Source: ZC4RG20 sp964518995 (GTDB lineage Bacteria > Pseudomonadota > Gammaproteobacteria > Steroidobacterales > Rariloculaceae). Taken from it: a stretch of DNA of 64,000 bases. Where the stretch lies: positions 1-64,000 of the forward strand of contig CAZFJU010000001.1 of NCBI GenBank assembly GCA_964518995.1, read 5' to 3'. Each line of letters opens with the position of its first letter. Positions within the stretch are counted from its first letter, which is position 1. Below the pieces are notes generated by a model. That model saw only the letters and a program-made list of their open reading frames with translations, was not told the DNA's origin and searched no databases. Positions 15,674 through 25,327 of the stretch are shown here, piece after piece. The position numbers and the translations under genes are program-made.

Positions 15674-16948
15674 TCAGCTTCGGGCCCCGCCCCGCAGCCC
15701 AGCGACCATGTCGCGGGTCACCAGGACGACGCCTTGCTCACTGACATGAAACCGGCGCCGGTCGGCTTCCCGGTCGCGGCCGATGATGGTGCCGTCCGGC
15801 ACGACGACGTGCTCATCGATGATCGCGCGGCCGATGTGGCAGTCGCGCCCGATCGATACGTTCGGCAGCACCACCGCGCGATACACGAGCGATCGCTCCG
15901 CGACGCGGACATTGAATGACAGCAGCGACTCGCGCACCGTGGCTCCGGACACGATGCAGCCGCCCGCGACCATCGAGTTGATCGCAGCCCCGCGGCGCCC
16001 GTCCTCATCGAGCACGAACTTCGCGCTCGGCACTTGCTCCTGGTACGTCCAGATCGGCCACGCATCGTCGTACAGGTTCAACTCCGGGCTCACGTGCACG
16101 AGCTCCATATTCGCGTGATAGTACGCGTCCACCGTGCCGACATCGCGCCAATATGCTTGGGCCTTGGTCTCGATATCCTGAAACGGATACGCGAACACGC
16201 GCGCGTCGTTGATCGCATCGGGAATCACATCGCGGCCAAAATCATGCCGCGTATTTTCCCGCGCGGCGTTTCGCTCGAGCCGTTCGCGCAAGAAGGCCGG
16301 CTCTACGACATAGATACCCATTGAAACGAGCGCGATGCCATCCCGGCCCGGCATCGAGCGCGGATTCGACGGCTTCTCGTCGAACCCAATCACACGGTGG
16401 GTCGGGTCCACGCTCATCACGCCAAACTCGTGCGCCTCCTCGACCGGCACCTGCACGCCGCCGATCGTCAGATCCGCACGACTCTCCTTATGAAATGCAA
16501 TCAACGGACCGTAGTCCATCTTGTAGACATGATCGCCGGCGAGCACGAGCACGGTTTCCGGGCGATGCTGATCGATAATGTCGAGGTTCTGATATACCGC
16601 GTCAGCCGTGCCGCGGTACCACCATTCGCCATGCTGCTGTTGCGCCGGCACGATATCGACGAACTCGCCAAGCTCGCCGTGCAGATACCCCCAGCCGCGG
16701 CGCACATGCTGAATCAGCGACTGAGCTTTGTACTGAGTCAGAATGGAGATCTGCCGGATCCCGGAATTGACGCAGTTCGACAGGGAAAAGTCGATGATGC
16801 GGTATTTGCCGCCAAAAGGAGTCGCCGGCTTCGCGCGATGGTCCGTCAGTTGCATGAGCCGCTGACCGCGGCCGCCGGCCATGATGACAGCCATCGTGCG
16901 GCGCGTCAGCTGACTCACGACGCGATGCGCGAGAGGTCGTTTGATCAT
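15674..16948 (-). CDS. glgC: Glucose-1-phosphate adenylyltransferase (ADP-glucose pyrophosphorylase)
   Basis: A 424-residue enzyme making ADP-glucose from glucose-1-phosphate and ATP, the committed step of bacterial glycogen synthesis. AVIMAGGRGQRLMQLTDHRA near residue 20 is the nucleotide-binding loop. KPATPFGGKYRIIDFSLSNC, HGEWWYRGTADAVYQNL, LVLAGDHVYKMDY and a C-terminal left-handed beta-helix with VLPNVSIGRDCHIGRAIID complete the family pattern. The N-terminal segment MIKRPLAHRVVSQLTRRTMA is the region that carries allosteric sites in E. coli. ATG 16948 has GGAG about 9 nt upstream. The frame runs on to 17521 into glgX, but that extension is a shadow. malQ follows after 10 nt. Confidence 0.96.
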   Translation of the reverse strand: MIKRPLAHRVVSQLTRRTMAVIMAGGRGQRLMQLTDHRAKPATPFGGKYRIIDFSLSNCVNSGIRQISILTQYKAQSLIQHVRRGWGYLHGELGEFVDIVPAQQQHGEWWYRGTADAVYQNLDIIDQHRPETVLVLAGDHVYKMDYGPLIAFHKESRADLTIGGVQVPVEEAHEFGVMSVDPTHRVIGFDEKPSNPRSMPGRDGIALVSMGIYVVEPAFLRERLERNAARENTRHDFGRDVIPDAINDARVFAYPFQDIETKAQAYWRDVGTVDAYYHANMELVHVSPELNLYDDAWPIWTYQEQVPSAKFVLDEDGRRGAAINSMVAGGCIVSGATVRESLLSFNVRVAERSLVYRAVVLPNVSIGRDCHIGRAIIDEHVVVPDGTIIGRDREADRRRFHVSEQGVVLVTRDMVAGLRGGARS

Positions 16949-17073
16949 GCAGCCGCTCCGATTCTCTGGTCGAGTATACGTTGCCTGCGAGATATGAGTC
17001 GACGCGGTCGACCGAACCTCCGCGCCGCTCCGGCCAAAAGCCTCATCCGGCCGCGGACTCGTCCGACACGGCT

Positions 17074-19146
17074 TCAGCCCTCCTCGAATACCGCGATCGC
17101 ATGCTTCGCGAGATCGTACGTCGGCGCGCGTTGCAGCGGCGCGGCGTCTGCGGGACAGAAATCGTCGGGCGGCGGTCGCGACGTGTCGACGATGCGCCGC
17201 CACACGCCTGCCGGGAGCGGCAGCTTGCGGGGCATCTGCGTCATGTTGATCATCACGTGCAGCGCCGGCTCCGCGACGTCGAGACCGGCCAACGTGAAGC
17301 ACAGAACGTGGGCATCGGGATCCTCCCAGCGCGGCGGCTCGAGCGTCTCGCCGTACCAGCGAATACCGCCGCGCCCGATGGCGTTCGGGTCGATGAATCG
17401 CGTGCGCCGCAAGCTCGCATGACGCTTGCGCAACGCGATCATCTCCCGCGTGAAGCGCAGCATCGCATCCCGGGCCGGATCCGGGGTCCAATCGAGCCAG
17501 CTGGTGTCGTTGTCCTGACAATAGGCATTGTTGTTGCCGCGCTGCGTGCGCAGCCTTTCGTCGCCCGCGAGCAGCATCGGAATACCGTGGCTTAGCAGCA
17601 AGAGCGTCATGAAGTTGCGGGCCCGCTGCTCGCGCAGCCGCAGGATCGCCGCGTCGTCGGTCGGCCCTTCTACCCCCGTGTTCCAGCTGAAGTCGTGGTT
17701 GCCGCCGTCGCGATTCCCTTCGCCATTCGCCTCGTTATGCTTATGGTCATAGCTGACGAGGTCGTACAGCGTGAAGCCGTCGTGACAGGTCACGAAGTTG
17801 ATGCTGTTGGTCGGCCGGCGGCCGTTGTTGCCGTATAGATCGCTGCTGCCGGTGATGCGCGTCGCGACGTCGCCGATAAAGCCGCGCTCGCCGCGCAGGA
17901 AGCGGCGCACCGTATCGCGATACTGGCCGTTCCATTCGAGCCAGCGAAAACCCGGGAAGCCGCCGAGCTGGTACAGGCCGCCAGCGTCCCACGCTTCCGC
18001 AATCAGCTTGGCTGGCGCGAGCACGTCCGAGAACTCCATGCTCCACAGCACGGGCGCGTGCTGCATCGGCTCTCCGTCCTCGCCGCGCGACAGCACGCTC
18101 GCAAGATCGAGGCGGAAACCGTCGACGTGCATCTCCCCGACCCAATACTCGAGACACTGCAATAGAAACCGGGCGACGAGCGGATGATTCGCGTTGACCG
18201 TGTTGCCGCAGCCGGTGAAATCCCGATACAGGCTGCGATCCGCCGGATCGAGGTGGTAGAAGAACTCGTTGCCCAATCCTTTGAACGAGATCACCGGCCC
18301 GTCTTCGCCGCCTTCGGCCGTGTGATTCAGCACGACGTCGAGGATCACGCCGATGCCGGCACGATGCAGCGCCTTGACGAGATCGCGGAACTCATTGCGC
18401 GGGTCGCCATTGCTGGCGTAATGCGGATGCGGTGCGAACAGGCCGTACGGACTGTATCCCCAATAGTTGACGTTACCGCGCGCCGCGGCGCCGGGCGGCA
18501 GATCCTGTCGATCGAACGCCATGATCGGCAGCAGCTCCACATCCGTGATGCCGAGGCTCTGCAAGTACGGGATCTTGTCGATTAGCCCCCGGAACGTGCC
18601 GGGCGCTGCGCTGTTCGCGGACGGATGCCGCGTAAAGCCGCGCACATGCAGCTCATAGATAACGGTGTCCTCGAGGGGCCGCCGCAGCAGCCGGTCGCCC
18701 TCCCAGTCGTAGTCACCGACCGGCGCGATTCGGCCGCGGATCGCCGTCTCGCCGCGCAACCGATTACGCTCCCGGTCCCACAGCGAATCGCTGATCTCGC
18801 GCGCCCAGGGGTCGACCAGCTCCCGGCGCGGATCGAAGCGCAGCCCGCTGGCCGGATCATCCGGCCCGTCTACCCGCCACGTGTAGTAGAGGCCCGGCGT
18901 TGCCCGATGGACAAAGACGTGCCAAAAGAAAAACGTGCGATGCGTATCCGGATGGAGCTCGATGATGTCGAGCGGCTCGGCCGCTTCCGCATCCGCATAA
19001 AGCACCAGGGACACACCCGTCGCATGGCGGCTGAACACCGAAAAATTGACTCCGCCCTCGCGCGGGACGGCGCCGCCCGGCAACCGCTTGCCGGGGCTCG
19101 TCGCGAAGCGCCGAGCCCGTGTATCCGCCCGCGAATACTGTGCCAT
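17074..19146 (-). CDS. glgX: Glycogen debranching enzyme (GH13, CBM48)
   Basis: A 690-residue isoamylase-type enzyme that removes alpha-1,6 branches. A CBM48 module occupies about 15-140. The GH13 barrel has VILDVVLNHTAEGG near 270, nucleophile Asp347 in MHVDGFRLDLASVL, acid/base Glu384 in LIAEAWDAGG and His455-Asp456 in NFVTCHDGFTLYD. GNNNAYCQDNDTSWLDW is typical of GlgX; the preceding segment reads LLAGDERLRTQR where most relatives have GDEFGRTQ, a small local change. It starts 13 nt after the glgP stop. A 125-nt gap separates it from glgC, so glgC may have a second promoter. Confidence 0.95.
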   Translation of the reverse strand: MAQYSRADTRARRFATSPGKRLPGGAVPREGGVNFSVFSRHATGVSLVLYADAEAAEPLDIIELHPDTHRTFFFWHVFVHRATPGLYYTWRVDGPDDPASGLRFDPRRELVDPWAREISDSLWDRERNRLRGETAIRGRIAPVGDYDWEGDRLLRRPLEDTVIYELHVRGFTRHPSANSAAPGTFRGLIDKIPYLQSLGITDVELLPIMAFDRQDLPPGAAARGNVNYWGYSPYGLFAPHPHYASNGDPRNEFRDLVKALHRAGIGVILDVVLNHTAEGGEDGPVISFKGLGNEFFYHLDPADRSLYRDFTGCGNTVNANHPLVARFLLQCLEYWVGEMHVDGFRLDLASVLSRGEDGEPMQHAPVLWSMEFSDVLAPAKLIAEAWDAGGLYQLGGFPGFRWLEWNGQYRDTVRRFLRGERGFIGDVATRITGSSDLYGNNGRRPTNSINFVTCHDGFTLYDLVSYDHKHNEANGEGNRDGGNHDFSWNTGVEGPTDDAAILRLREQRARNFMTLLLLSHGIPMLLAGDERLRTQRGNNNAYCQDNDTSWLDWTPDPARDAMLRFTREMIALRKRHASLRRTRFIDPNAIGRGGIRWYGETLEPPRWEDPDAHVLCFTLAGLDVAEPALHVMINMTQMPRKLPLPAGVWRRIVDTSRPPPDDFCPADAAPLQRAPTYDLAKHAIAVFEEG

Positions 19147-19159
19147 GGCTCCGGATACG

Positions 19160-21775
19160 CTAGAGCCACCGCATCAGGCCGAGCTCGTATGGGTGCGTAA
19201 GGGACGGATGGCGCGGCACCGCGCGGATCTCGAAGCTGAGCTTGCCGGCCCACGGCGGCTGAAACTCGAGCCGATAACGGTAAAGGTCATCGCGACCCTC
19301 GTGCGGCTCGAACGCCCAAATCGCGGCTGTCTCGTCGCCGATGTGCGTACGCCAGCCTTGCGGGCGCCGGTTGTCCGAATACGCCTGCACGGGCATGGTG
19401 ACTTCCGAGCACAGCTCGCGGTGGAGGACGCATTCGACACAGACGTCCTGCGGGTCGAGACCGTTCAACGCGACATCGACCTCGAGCCGGATGGGCTCGC
19501 CGAACGCCGCGATCGTGGGCGCCTCGCCGACCGCGTGCAATCGCAAGCCCGGCCAGCGCGCGTGCACGCGCGCCTTCCAGTCGGCGAGCTCGAGCGCGCC
19601 GCGGTAGTGGTTTTCCCGGATGCGGCGGCCGTGCGCAGCGGCGGGGCCATAGAACAGCCGCGCATAATCGTGCACCACACGGTGGCTGTTGAAGCGCGGC
19701 AGCACTGACGACATCGAACGCTTGCACTTGGCGACCCAGCCCGGCGAGTAGCCGAGCCTCGGATCGCGAGCGTAGTACAGCGGGATCACGTCGTCCTGCA
19801 GGATCTCGTAGAGCGTCACGGCATCCTGCCGATCCCGCTCGCCCGCGTCGTCGTGGTTGACGGACGGTGGAATCGCCCAGCCGTTCTCGCCGTCGTAACC
19901 TTCGGCCCACCAACCGTCGAGCACGCTGAGATTGATGGTGCCGTTGATCGCCGCCTTCATGCCGGAGGTACCGCTCGCCTCGAACGGATAGATCGGATTG
20001 TTCAGCCAGACGTCGACCCCCGAGACCAGCGCCCGGCTGACGCCGGTATCGTAGCCTTCGAGCAGCGCGATCTTGCCGAGAAACTGCGGCAGGCTCGCGA
20101 GGCGATTGATCTCGCGCATCATCCACTGGCCCGGCTCGTCGGCCGGATGCGCCTTGCCGGCAAAGATGAACACCACCGGCCGATCCTCGTTCGACAGCAG
20201 CGTCTCGAGCCAAGCAAGATCGTTGAACAGCAGCGTGGCGCGCTTATAGGTCGCGAAGCGCCGCGCGAAGCCGACCGTCAGCACGTTCGGGTTATCGGGA
20301 TCGATCAGCTGCGAGAGGCGATGAATGTGCGCCTCGCTCAGGCCATTGCGGGTGTGCTGCAGTGCGAGGCGCGCGCGCAGCACTGCGAGCATCTCGCTCT
20401 TTACGCGCTGATTCGTGTACCAGAAGCGATCATCCGGAATAGCGCGGATGCGCTCCATTGTCGAGCGGTCCGTCATCCGTTGCTGCCAGCCCGGGCCAAG
20501 GTGGTCATCGAGCAGATCGACCCACGGCTGCCGCATGAAGCTCTGCACATGCACACCGTTCGTGACATAGCCTACCGGGTTCTCGAGCGGCGGCACTTCG
20601 GGCCACGCGGTGCTGCACAGCTCCGACGATACCGTGCCGTGAATACGGCTGACGGCGTTCACGGCACGTGCGCCAGACAGCGCAAGACGCGTCATGTTGA
20701 ATTCCGTGTCCGCCGCGCTCTGACCGAGCGCGAGGATCTCGTCCGGCGGCACGCCGAAATCGGACATGTAGCCGGCAAAATGCCGGGCCACGAGGTCCGC
20801 CGAGAACGAATCGTGCCCCGCCGCCACCGGCGTATGCGTCGTGAATAACGTGTCGGCAGCGACCGCCTCGAGCGCTGCCCCAAACGGGATACCCGCGACG
20901 GTGAGCTCGCGGATGCGCTCGAGGATCATGAACGCCGCATGGCCTTCGTTGATGTGCCACACCGTCGGAGCGTAGCCGAGCGCGCGCAGCGCACGCACGC
21001 CGCCGATGCCGAGCACCGCCTCCTGCTGCAGCCGCATGCCGCGATCACCGCCATAAAGCACGTGAGTGATGTGGCGATCCATCTCGATGTTCTCCGCCAC
21101 GTCCGTATCGAGCAGCAGGATCGGCACGCGCCCGACGTCGGCGCGCCACACGCGGGCGACGATGTTCCGCTCCGGGAAGGGGCATGTGACGAATACATCC
21201 TCACCCTCGGCATTACGCGCGGGACGCAGCGGCGTGTGCTGCGGATCGATGTGGATATACTCCGGAATTTGCTGGCCGTTACGATCGATGCGCTGGTTGA
21301 AATACCCCTGCCGGTACAGCAAGCCGACGGCAACGAACGGCAGGCGCATGTCGCTCGCGGTCTTGCAATGATCGCCCGCGAGGATGCCGAGACCGCCGGA
21401 ATAGATCGGAAAGCTCTCGTGGAAGCCATACTCGGCGCAAAAGTACGCGATCAAGTCGCCGTCAACGAGGCCGGCCGACTTGTAGGGCTGCGCCCCCTGC
21501 GCAATGTAGGCGTCAAACTCCGTCATGACCTTGCGGAACGCCCCGACAAAATTCTCGTCGTCGGCCGCGTAGTCGAGGATCGCCTGATCGACGCAGCGCA
21601 GGAACAGCTTCGGGTTGTTGTCCGTGCGCCGCCAAAGCGTCTGATCCAGCCGGCTAAACAGCCATCGCGACGCCGGATGCCAGCTGAACCAGAAGTTCGA
21701 CGCCAGCTCCTCCAGTCGCTCGATCGCCTCGGGCAGGCGCGGATGCACTTGCAGCGAATAGATCATGTTCGTCAT
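19160..21775 (-). CDS. Alpha-glucan phosphorylase (GT35) with DUF3417 N-terminal domain
   Basis: An 871-residue phosphorylase releasing glucose-1-phosphate from glycogen or maltodextrin. The first 120 residues match the DUF3417 domain of the Thermotoga/Mycobacterium-type alpha-glucan phosphorylases rather than E. coli GlgP (LEELASNFWFSWHPASRWLF). SGGLGILAGDHCKTASD, VWHINEGHAAFMILER, ENPVGYVTNGVH and PFEASGTSGMKAAINGTINL follow; the last carries the PLP-binding lysine. ATG 21775 (MTNMIYSLQ) is the likely start, but the ribosome site is weak and the frame extends to 21862. It is first in the run with glgX, glgC and malQ, so degradation and synthesis genes are mixed. Confidence 0.93.
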   Translation of the reverse strand: MTNMIYSLQVHPRLPEAIERLEELASNFWFSWHPASRWLFSRLDQTLWRRTDNNPKLFLRCVDQAILDYAADDENFVGAFRKVMTEFDAYIAQGAQPYKSAGLVDGDLIAYFCAEYGFHESFPIYSGGLGILAGDHCKTASDMRLPFVAVGLLYRQGYFNQRIDRNGQQIPEYIHIDPQHTPLRPARNAEGEDVFVTCPFPERNIVARVWRADVGRVPILLLDTDVAENIEMDRHITHVLYGGDRGMRLQQEAVLGIGGVRALRALGYAPTVWHINEGHAAFMILERIRELTVAGIPFGAALEAVAADTLFTTHTPVAAGHDSFSADLVARHFAGYMSDFGVPPDEILALGQSAADTEFNMTRLALSGARAVNAVSRIHGTVSSELCSTAWPEVPPLENPVGYVTNGVHVQSFMRQPWVDLLDDHLGPGWQQRMTDRSTMERIRAIPDDRFWYTNQRVKSEMLAVLRARLALQHTRNGLSEAHIHRLSQLIDPDNPNVLTVGFARRFATYKRATLLFNDLAWLETLLSNEDRPVVFIFAGKAHPADEPGQWMMREINRLASLPQFLGKIALLEGYDTGVSRALVSGVDVWLNNPIYPFEASGTSGMKAAINGTINLSVLDGWWAEGYDGENGWAIPPSVNHDDAGERDRQDAVTLYEILQDDVIPLYYARDPRLGYSPGWVAKCKRSMSSVLPRFNSHRVVHDYARLFYGPAAAHGRRIRENHYRGALELADWKARVHARWPGLRLHAVGEAPTIAAFGEPIRLEVDVALNGLDPQDVCVECVLHRELCSEVTMPVQAYSDNRRPQGWRTHIGDETAAIWAFEPHEGRDDLYRYRLEFQPPWAGKLSFEIRAVPRHPSLTHPYELGLMRWL

Positions 21776-22000
21776 CGGGTCGGTTCCATCCAGCCGGCCA
21801 ATAGAAATGAGGGCACGCGCCGCAGCCGTCAGGCGAACCCTGCAGCGGCAGCACGGACGCATCGAATACGCGCAGAAGCAACATGTGGGCCAGCATCCCA
21901 GCCCAGCCGCAAGCTTAACCTATCGATACGCTTTGGGAGGCGCTGCCGATCACGTATCGCAAGAGCCGATCTGTAACTGACATTCCGCGGAGGAGGCTTT

Positions 22001-22987
22001 ATGCCCGTTATTGACGTGCACACGCACATGCTGACGCGTGAGTATCTCGAGCTGCTTACGGCCCACGGCGGCCCGAAGTACCGCATCGGCCGCAACGACG
22101 CCGGTGAGGACGTGATCCGAATGTGGGACACGCCGTTCTTCACGCTGACGCCGCCGATGTGGGACTACGATCTGCGAATCCGCGACATGGACCGCGCCGG
22201 CGTCGACATCGCGATCGTGTCGCTGACCTGCCCGAACGCGCACTTCGGCGGCGCCGACGTGAGTCTGCGAGCCGCCCAAATCGTCAACGATTCGATGGCC
22301 GCGCAGCAGCGGCTGCGTCCGGACCGGATTCGCTGGCTCGCCTCCCTGCCGTGGCTGCACGAGATGCAGGCACTCGCCGAGCTCGACCGGGCGCTCCACG
22401 AAGGAGCGGTCGGCGTCATGGTGATCGCGAATATCGACGGCGTCAGCCTCACCGATCCCCGCTTCGCCGCCGTATGGCGCGCCATCGACGAGCGCGCGCT
22501 GCCCGTGCTGCTGCACCCGGCCGCGCCGCAAGGGGTGCGCGACATGGGTCTCGATGAGTACGGCCTCGTGCCGCCGGTCGGCTTCACCTACGACACGAGC
22601 CTGGCCGTGTCGCGCATGATCCTCAGCGGCTTCTTCGATCGGCACCCACGCCTGAAGCTGATCGCCGCGCACGGCGGCGGCACCCTGCCGTATCTCGCCG
22701 CGCGACTCGACCGGTGCCACGAGATGATCCCCGCGGCCGCTGCGGCGATCAGCGCGCGCCCGAGCGAATACTTGCAACGGATCTGGTACGACGCGGTGCT
22801 CTATTCGTCGAGCGCGCTGGCGTTGTGCATCGAGGCGGCTGGAACCGACGAGCGCGTGCTGTATGGCTCGGACTACCCGCACAATATCGGCGACATGACG
22901 GGATGCCTCGACCGAGTCAGCGCGCTGACGCCTGCGTCGGCGGCGCGTATCCGCGGTGCGAACGCCGTCCAGCTGTTTGGGCTCTAG
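22001..22987 (+). CDS. Amidohydrolase-2 family protein (ACMSD/LigJ/LigW-like)
   Basis: A 328-residue TIM-barrel metal-dependent hydrolase or decarboxylase. The N terminus MPVIDVHTHM has the HxH metal motif. Further ligands are seen in PVLLHPAAPQG near 170, LIAAHGGGTLPYL near 225 and VLYGSDYPHNIGDM near 285. The group includes aminocarboxymuconate-semialdehyde decarboxylase, 4-oxalomesaconate hydratase and 5-carboxyvanillate decarboxylase, all aromatic-degradation enzymes. GGAGGAGG lies just before ATG 22001, a strong ribosome site. It converges with the MFS gene, overlapping 4 nt. Its position beside the ring-cleavage genes suggests action on an aromatic acid or ring-opened product, but the reaction cannot be assigned. 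Confidence 0.85.
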   Translation: MPVIDVHTHMLTREYLELLTAHGGPKYRIGRNDAGEDVIRMWDTPFFTLTPPMWDYDLRIRDMDRAGVDIAIVSLTCPNAHFGGADVSLRAAQIVNDSMAAQQRLRPDRIRWLASLPWLHEMQALAELDRALHEGAVGVMVIANIDGVSLTDPRFAAVWRAIDERALPVLLHPAAPQGVRDMGLDEYGLVPPVGFTYDTSLAVSRMILSGFFDRHPRLKLIAAHGGGTLPYLAARLDRCHEMIPAAAAAISARPSEYLQRIWYDAVLYSSSALALCIEAAGTDERVLYGSDYPHNIGDMTGCLDRVSALTPASAARIRGANAVQLFGL

Positions 22988-24186
22988 CCGCCGGCGGCCT
23001 CGGACCGACGTAGCCAGCCCCACCACACCAGCGCGCAGCCGACACCGGCGACGCCCATCGTGCCGGCGAGCGGGTACGGTGTCGGCGCCTCGACGAGGCT
23101 GAGCGCTGCAGCAACCAGCGCGCCGATCAGGAACTGGATGACGCCATACAGCGCGGACGCGGCGCCGCCCTGCCCCGGAAAGCGCCCGAGCGTACGGGCC
23201 ATCGTATTCGCGAACACCAGCCCGACGCCGAGCATGTAGATCAGCACCGGCAGGAGCACCCCGAAAAGCTCGCCGCCGAGGGCCACCGCGACCATCAGCA
23301 GTGCGCCGCCGATGCCGAGCAATGCCGTGCCGATGCCGAGCATGACCGAGATGCCGAGCTGCCGAACCAGCCGCCCGTTGCAGAATGCGCCGATCGACGC
23401 GCCGAGCATCACCGCCGCAAAGCCGTAACCGTAATGATGCGGCGCTAGGCCGACGCCTTCGATCAGCACGAAAGATGAATTGGTAACGAATGCAATCACA
23501 CCGATGAAGCCGAGCCCGGAGCATGCCATGTAGCCGACCGCCTGACGGTCGCGAAGAATCGCGCCGTACGCCAGCACGCTGTCGAGCAGGCTGCGCGAGC
23601 CGCCCTTCCGGACCCGCGGCAACATCAGCGCGGTCACGGCGAGGCACAGCGCGCCGGCTGCGGCCTGCACCCAGAACACGGCTGTCCACATGCCCCATGA
23701 GGCGACGTGGCCGCCGACGACGGGCGCGATCACCGGCGTCAGGAACGTGAACATCGACACCCACGAGATCGCGCGCGACGCGTCCGCGCCGGTCCAGCGG
23801 TCGAGGATGATCGCACGGGACAGCACCATCGCCGCCGCGGCGCCGAGCCCTTGCATGAAGCGGTTCGCGACGAGCGTGCCAAGGCTTTCGGACTTCGCGG
23901 ACAGCACACACGCGATGACGTAGACGACCAGCCCGAAACATAGGATCGGCTTGCGCCCATAGCGGTCGGATAGCGGGCCATAGAACAGCGCGCCGAGCGA
24001 GAACCCGATCAGCAGCGAGCTCATCGTGAGCTGCACTGCGCCGCCGCTCGCGCCAAGCGCGTCAGCCACGAGCGGCAGCGACGGCACGTACAGGTCGTTC
24101 GACAACGGGCCAAGCGCGGACAGCGCTCCGAGGAACGGGATCAGGGCAGGCCCGGTCCGCGGCGCGCCTGCCGCGGACGCATTCAC
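22984..24186 (-). CDS. MFS transporter, Bcr/CflA-like (DHA1) family
   Basis: A 400-residue protein with about 12 hydrophobic segments. The motif A loop GPLSDRYGRKPILCFG follows the second helix and RFMQGLGAAAAMVLSRAI matches the motif B/C region of the drug:H+ antiporter-1 family. Its ATG overlaps the stop of the ring-cleavage dioxygenase gene by 4 nt (ATGA), so it belongs to the aromatic operon and is its last gene. Members near catabolic genes may import the aromatic substrate or export a toxic intermediate; the direction cannot be told from sequence. Confidence 0.88.
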   Translation of the reverse strand: MNASAAGAPRTGPALIPFLGALSALGPLSNDLYVPSLPLVADALGASGGAVQLTMSSLLIGFSLGALFYGPLSDRYGRKPILCFGLVVYVIACVLSAKSESLGTLVANRFMQGLGAAAAMVLSRAIILDRWTGADASRAISWVSMFTFLTPVIAPVVGGHVASWGMWTAVFWVQAAAGALCLAVTALMLPRVRKGGSRSLLDSVLAYGAILRDRQAVGYMACSGLGFIGVIAFVTNSSFVLIEGVGLAPHHYGYGFAAVMLGASIGAFCNGRLVRQLGISVMLGIGTALLGIGGALLMVAVALGGELFGVLLPVLIYMLGVGLVFANTMARTLGRFPGQGGAASALYGVIQFLIGALVAAALSLVEAPTPYPLAGTMGVAGVGCALVWWGWLRRSEAAGG

Positions 24187-25004
24187 CGCACCGTCATCGT
24201 GGCGACGGTGCAGCCCACGGCAAAGATCGGAATCGGCGCATAGAAGAGCAGCTCCCCGCTCGCTCCTTCAGTCGCGCCGGCGACCGTGATGAATGTGCGG
24301 ATCTCGAACCCGCCCTGGCCGGCATCACGAAACGTCTCGACATCGCTGTAGGACGTCATCGCCTCGCGATCGTTGGCGATGAAGCGGCGCAGGAACTCGC
24401 GGTCCCACTCTTCGTTGATCGTGCCCGAGTCCGGCGTCGCCGGCCAATGCGAAATGCCGCCCGTGCCGAGAAGCGCGATGCGCTCGGGCTGCGCATCGCA
24501 CGCGCGGCGCAACGCTCGGCCAAACTCATAGGCGCGCGTCAGCGGCGTCAAGGGCTGCCCCTGACAATTGACGTTGACCGGAATGATCGGCAGATCGTAA
24601 CGCGGCGTCAGAAAATGCAACGGCACCATGATGCCGTGATCGAACTTCCACTCCTCGGCGTAGGCCAGGTCGAACTCGCCGAGCATCGACTCGATCAGGC
24701 GGCGCGACAGGCCCTTATCGCCCGGCACCTCGGTGCGCCTGATCCCAAGCCACTGCTCATCCTCGATCGGTCCTTCGTACTGCTCGGCCATGCCCATGCA
24801 ATAGGCCGGCATATTGTTCATGAAGAAGTTCGCGAAGTGCTCCGCGGCGACGATGATCAGCGCGTCGGGCGCCGCGGCCTCGAGCCGTTGGCGCAGCGCC
24901 TCGAGCTTCTCGTAGAACGCGTCGCGCACCTCAGGGTCGGCACGCTCGGCGCGCCCCGTGATACCGGGCGCATGGCTGCAGACGCCCGCAAAGACCAGGC
25001 TCAT
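24183..25004 (-). CDS. Class III extradiol ring-cleavage dioxygenase, catalytic (LigB-type) subunit
   Basis: A 273-residue LigB-family protein using non-heme Fe(II) to cleave a catechol next to the hydroxyls. VFAGVCSHAPGITG (His near 11), IIVAAEHFANFFMNNMPAYC (His near 57), a later KFDHGIMVPLHFL (His) and the active-site LLGTGGISHWP are conserved, with Glu in VEIRT-like C-terminal positions less certain. It is closer in pattern to LigB/MhpB than to E. coli HpaD, which starts differently. Coupled by 4-nt overlaps to a LigA-type small subunit upstream and the MFS gene downstream. Given HpaE and HpaF homologues in the same operon, homoprotocatechuate is the simplest substrate guess, but related catechols are possible. 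Confidence 0.86.
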   Translation of the reverse strand: MSLVFAGVCSHAPGITGRAERADPEVRDAFYEKLEALRQRLEAAAPDALIIVAAEHFANFFMNNMPAYCMGMAEQYEGPIEDEQWLGIRRTEVPGDKGLSRRLIESMLGEFDLAYAEEWKFDHGIMVPLHFLTPRYDLPIIPVNVNCQGQPLTPLTRAYEFGRALRRACDAQPERIALLGTGGISHWPATPDSGTINEEWDREFLRRFIANDREAMTSYSDVETFRDAGQGGFEIRTFITVAGATEGASGELLFYAPIPIFAVGCTVATMTVR

Positions 25005-25327
25005 TGCGCGCGATCCTCGAGCAGCGTGTAGAACCCTTCACGGACCGGGCCATGCTTCTTCACGCCCTCTTTCATCGCGGCAATGTACTCGTCCCACGTT
25101 TGACCGATCAGCGCAGAGTAGTGCATCAGCAATTGACCGTTTACACCCATCACGTACAGCAGGCCGATGTCTCCCTCCTCGAGCGCCCGGCGCTCCTCCT
25201 CCGTGAGAATGTACTCATCGAGCAGGTCGTCACGTTCTTCTCCGAAGCGGCGGCGCACCGCCGCGTCCCGATTCAGCTGATACAGCAGCTTCTGCACATA
25301 ATACAGGCTCATTACGGGATACCTCAT
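25001..25327 (-). CDS. LigA-type small subunit of an extradiol dioxygenase
   Basis: A 108-residue helical protein of the LigA family, the alpha subunit of protocatechuate 4,5-dioxygenase-type enzymes; it closes over the active site of LigB in the known structure. Segments LYYVQKLLYQLNRDAAVRRR, ALEEGDIGLLYVMGVNGQLL and HYSALIGQTWDEYIA match this family. I place the start at ATG 25327 because it overlaps the upstream aldehyde dehydrogenase stop as ATGA, the same 4-nt overlap used at each junction of this operon; ATG 25312 (MSLYYV) is the alternative. Its presence separates this dioxygenase from the single-subunit HpaD enzymes. Confidence 0.82.
   Translation of the reverse strand: MRYPVMSLYYVQKLLYQLNRDAAVRRRFGEERDDLLDEYILTEEERRALEEGDIGLLYVMGVNGQLLMHYSALIGQTWDEYIAAMKEGVKKHGPVREGFYTLLEDRAQ

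Noticed and set aside
16949..17521. N-terminal extension of glgC by about 190 residues
   Set aside because: It would overlap glgX; GlgC homology begins at ATG 16948 with a ribosome site.
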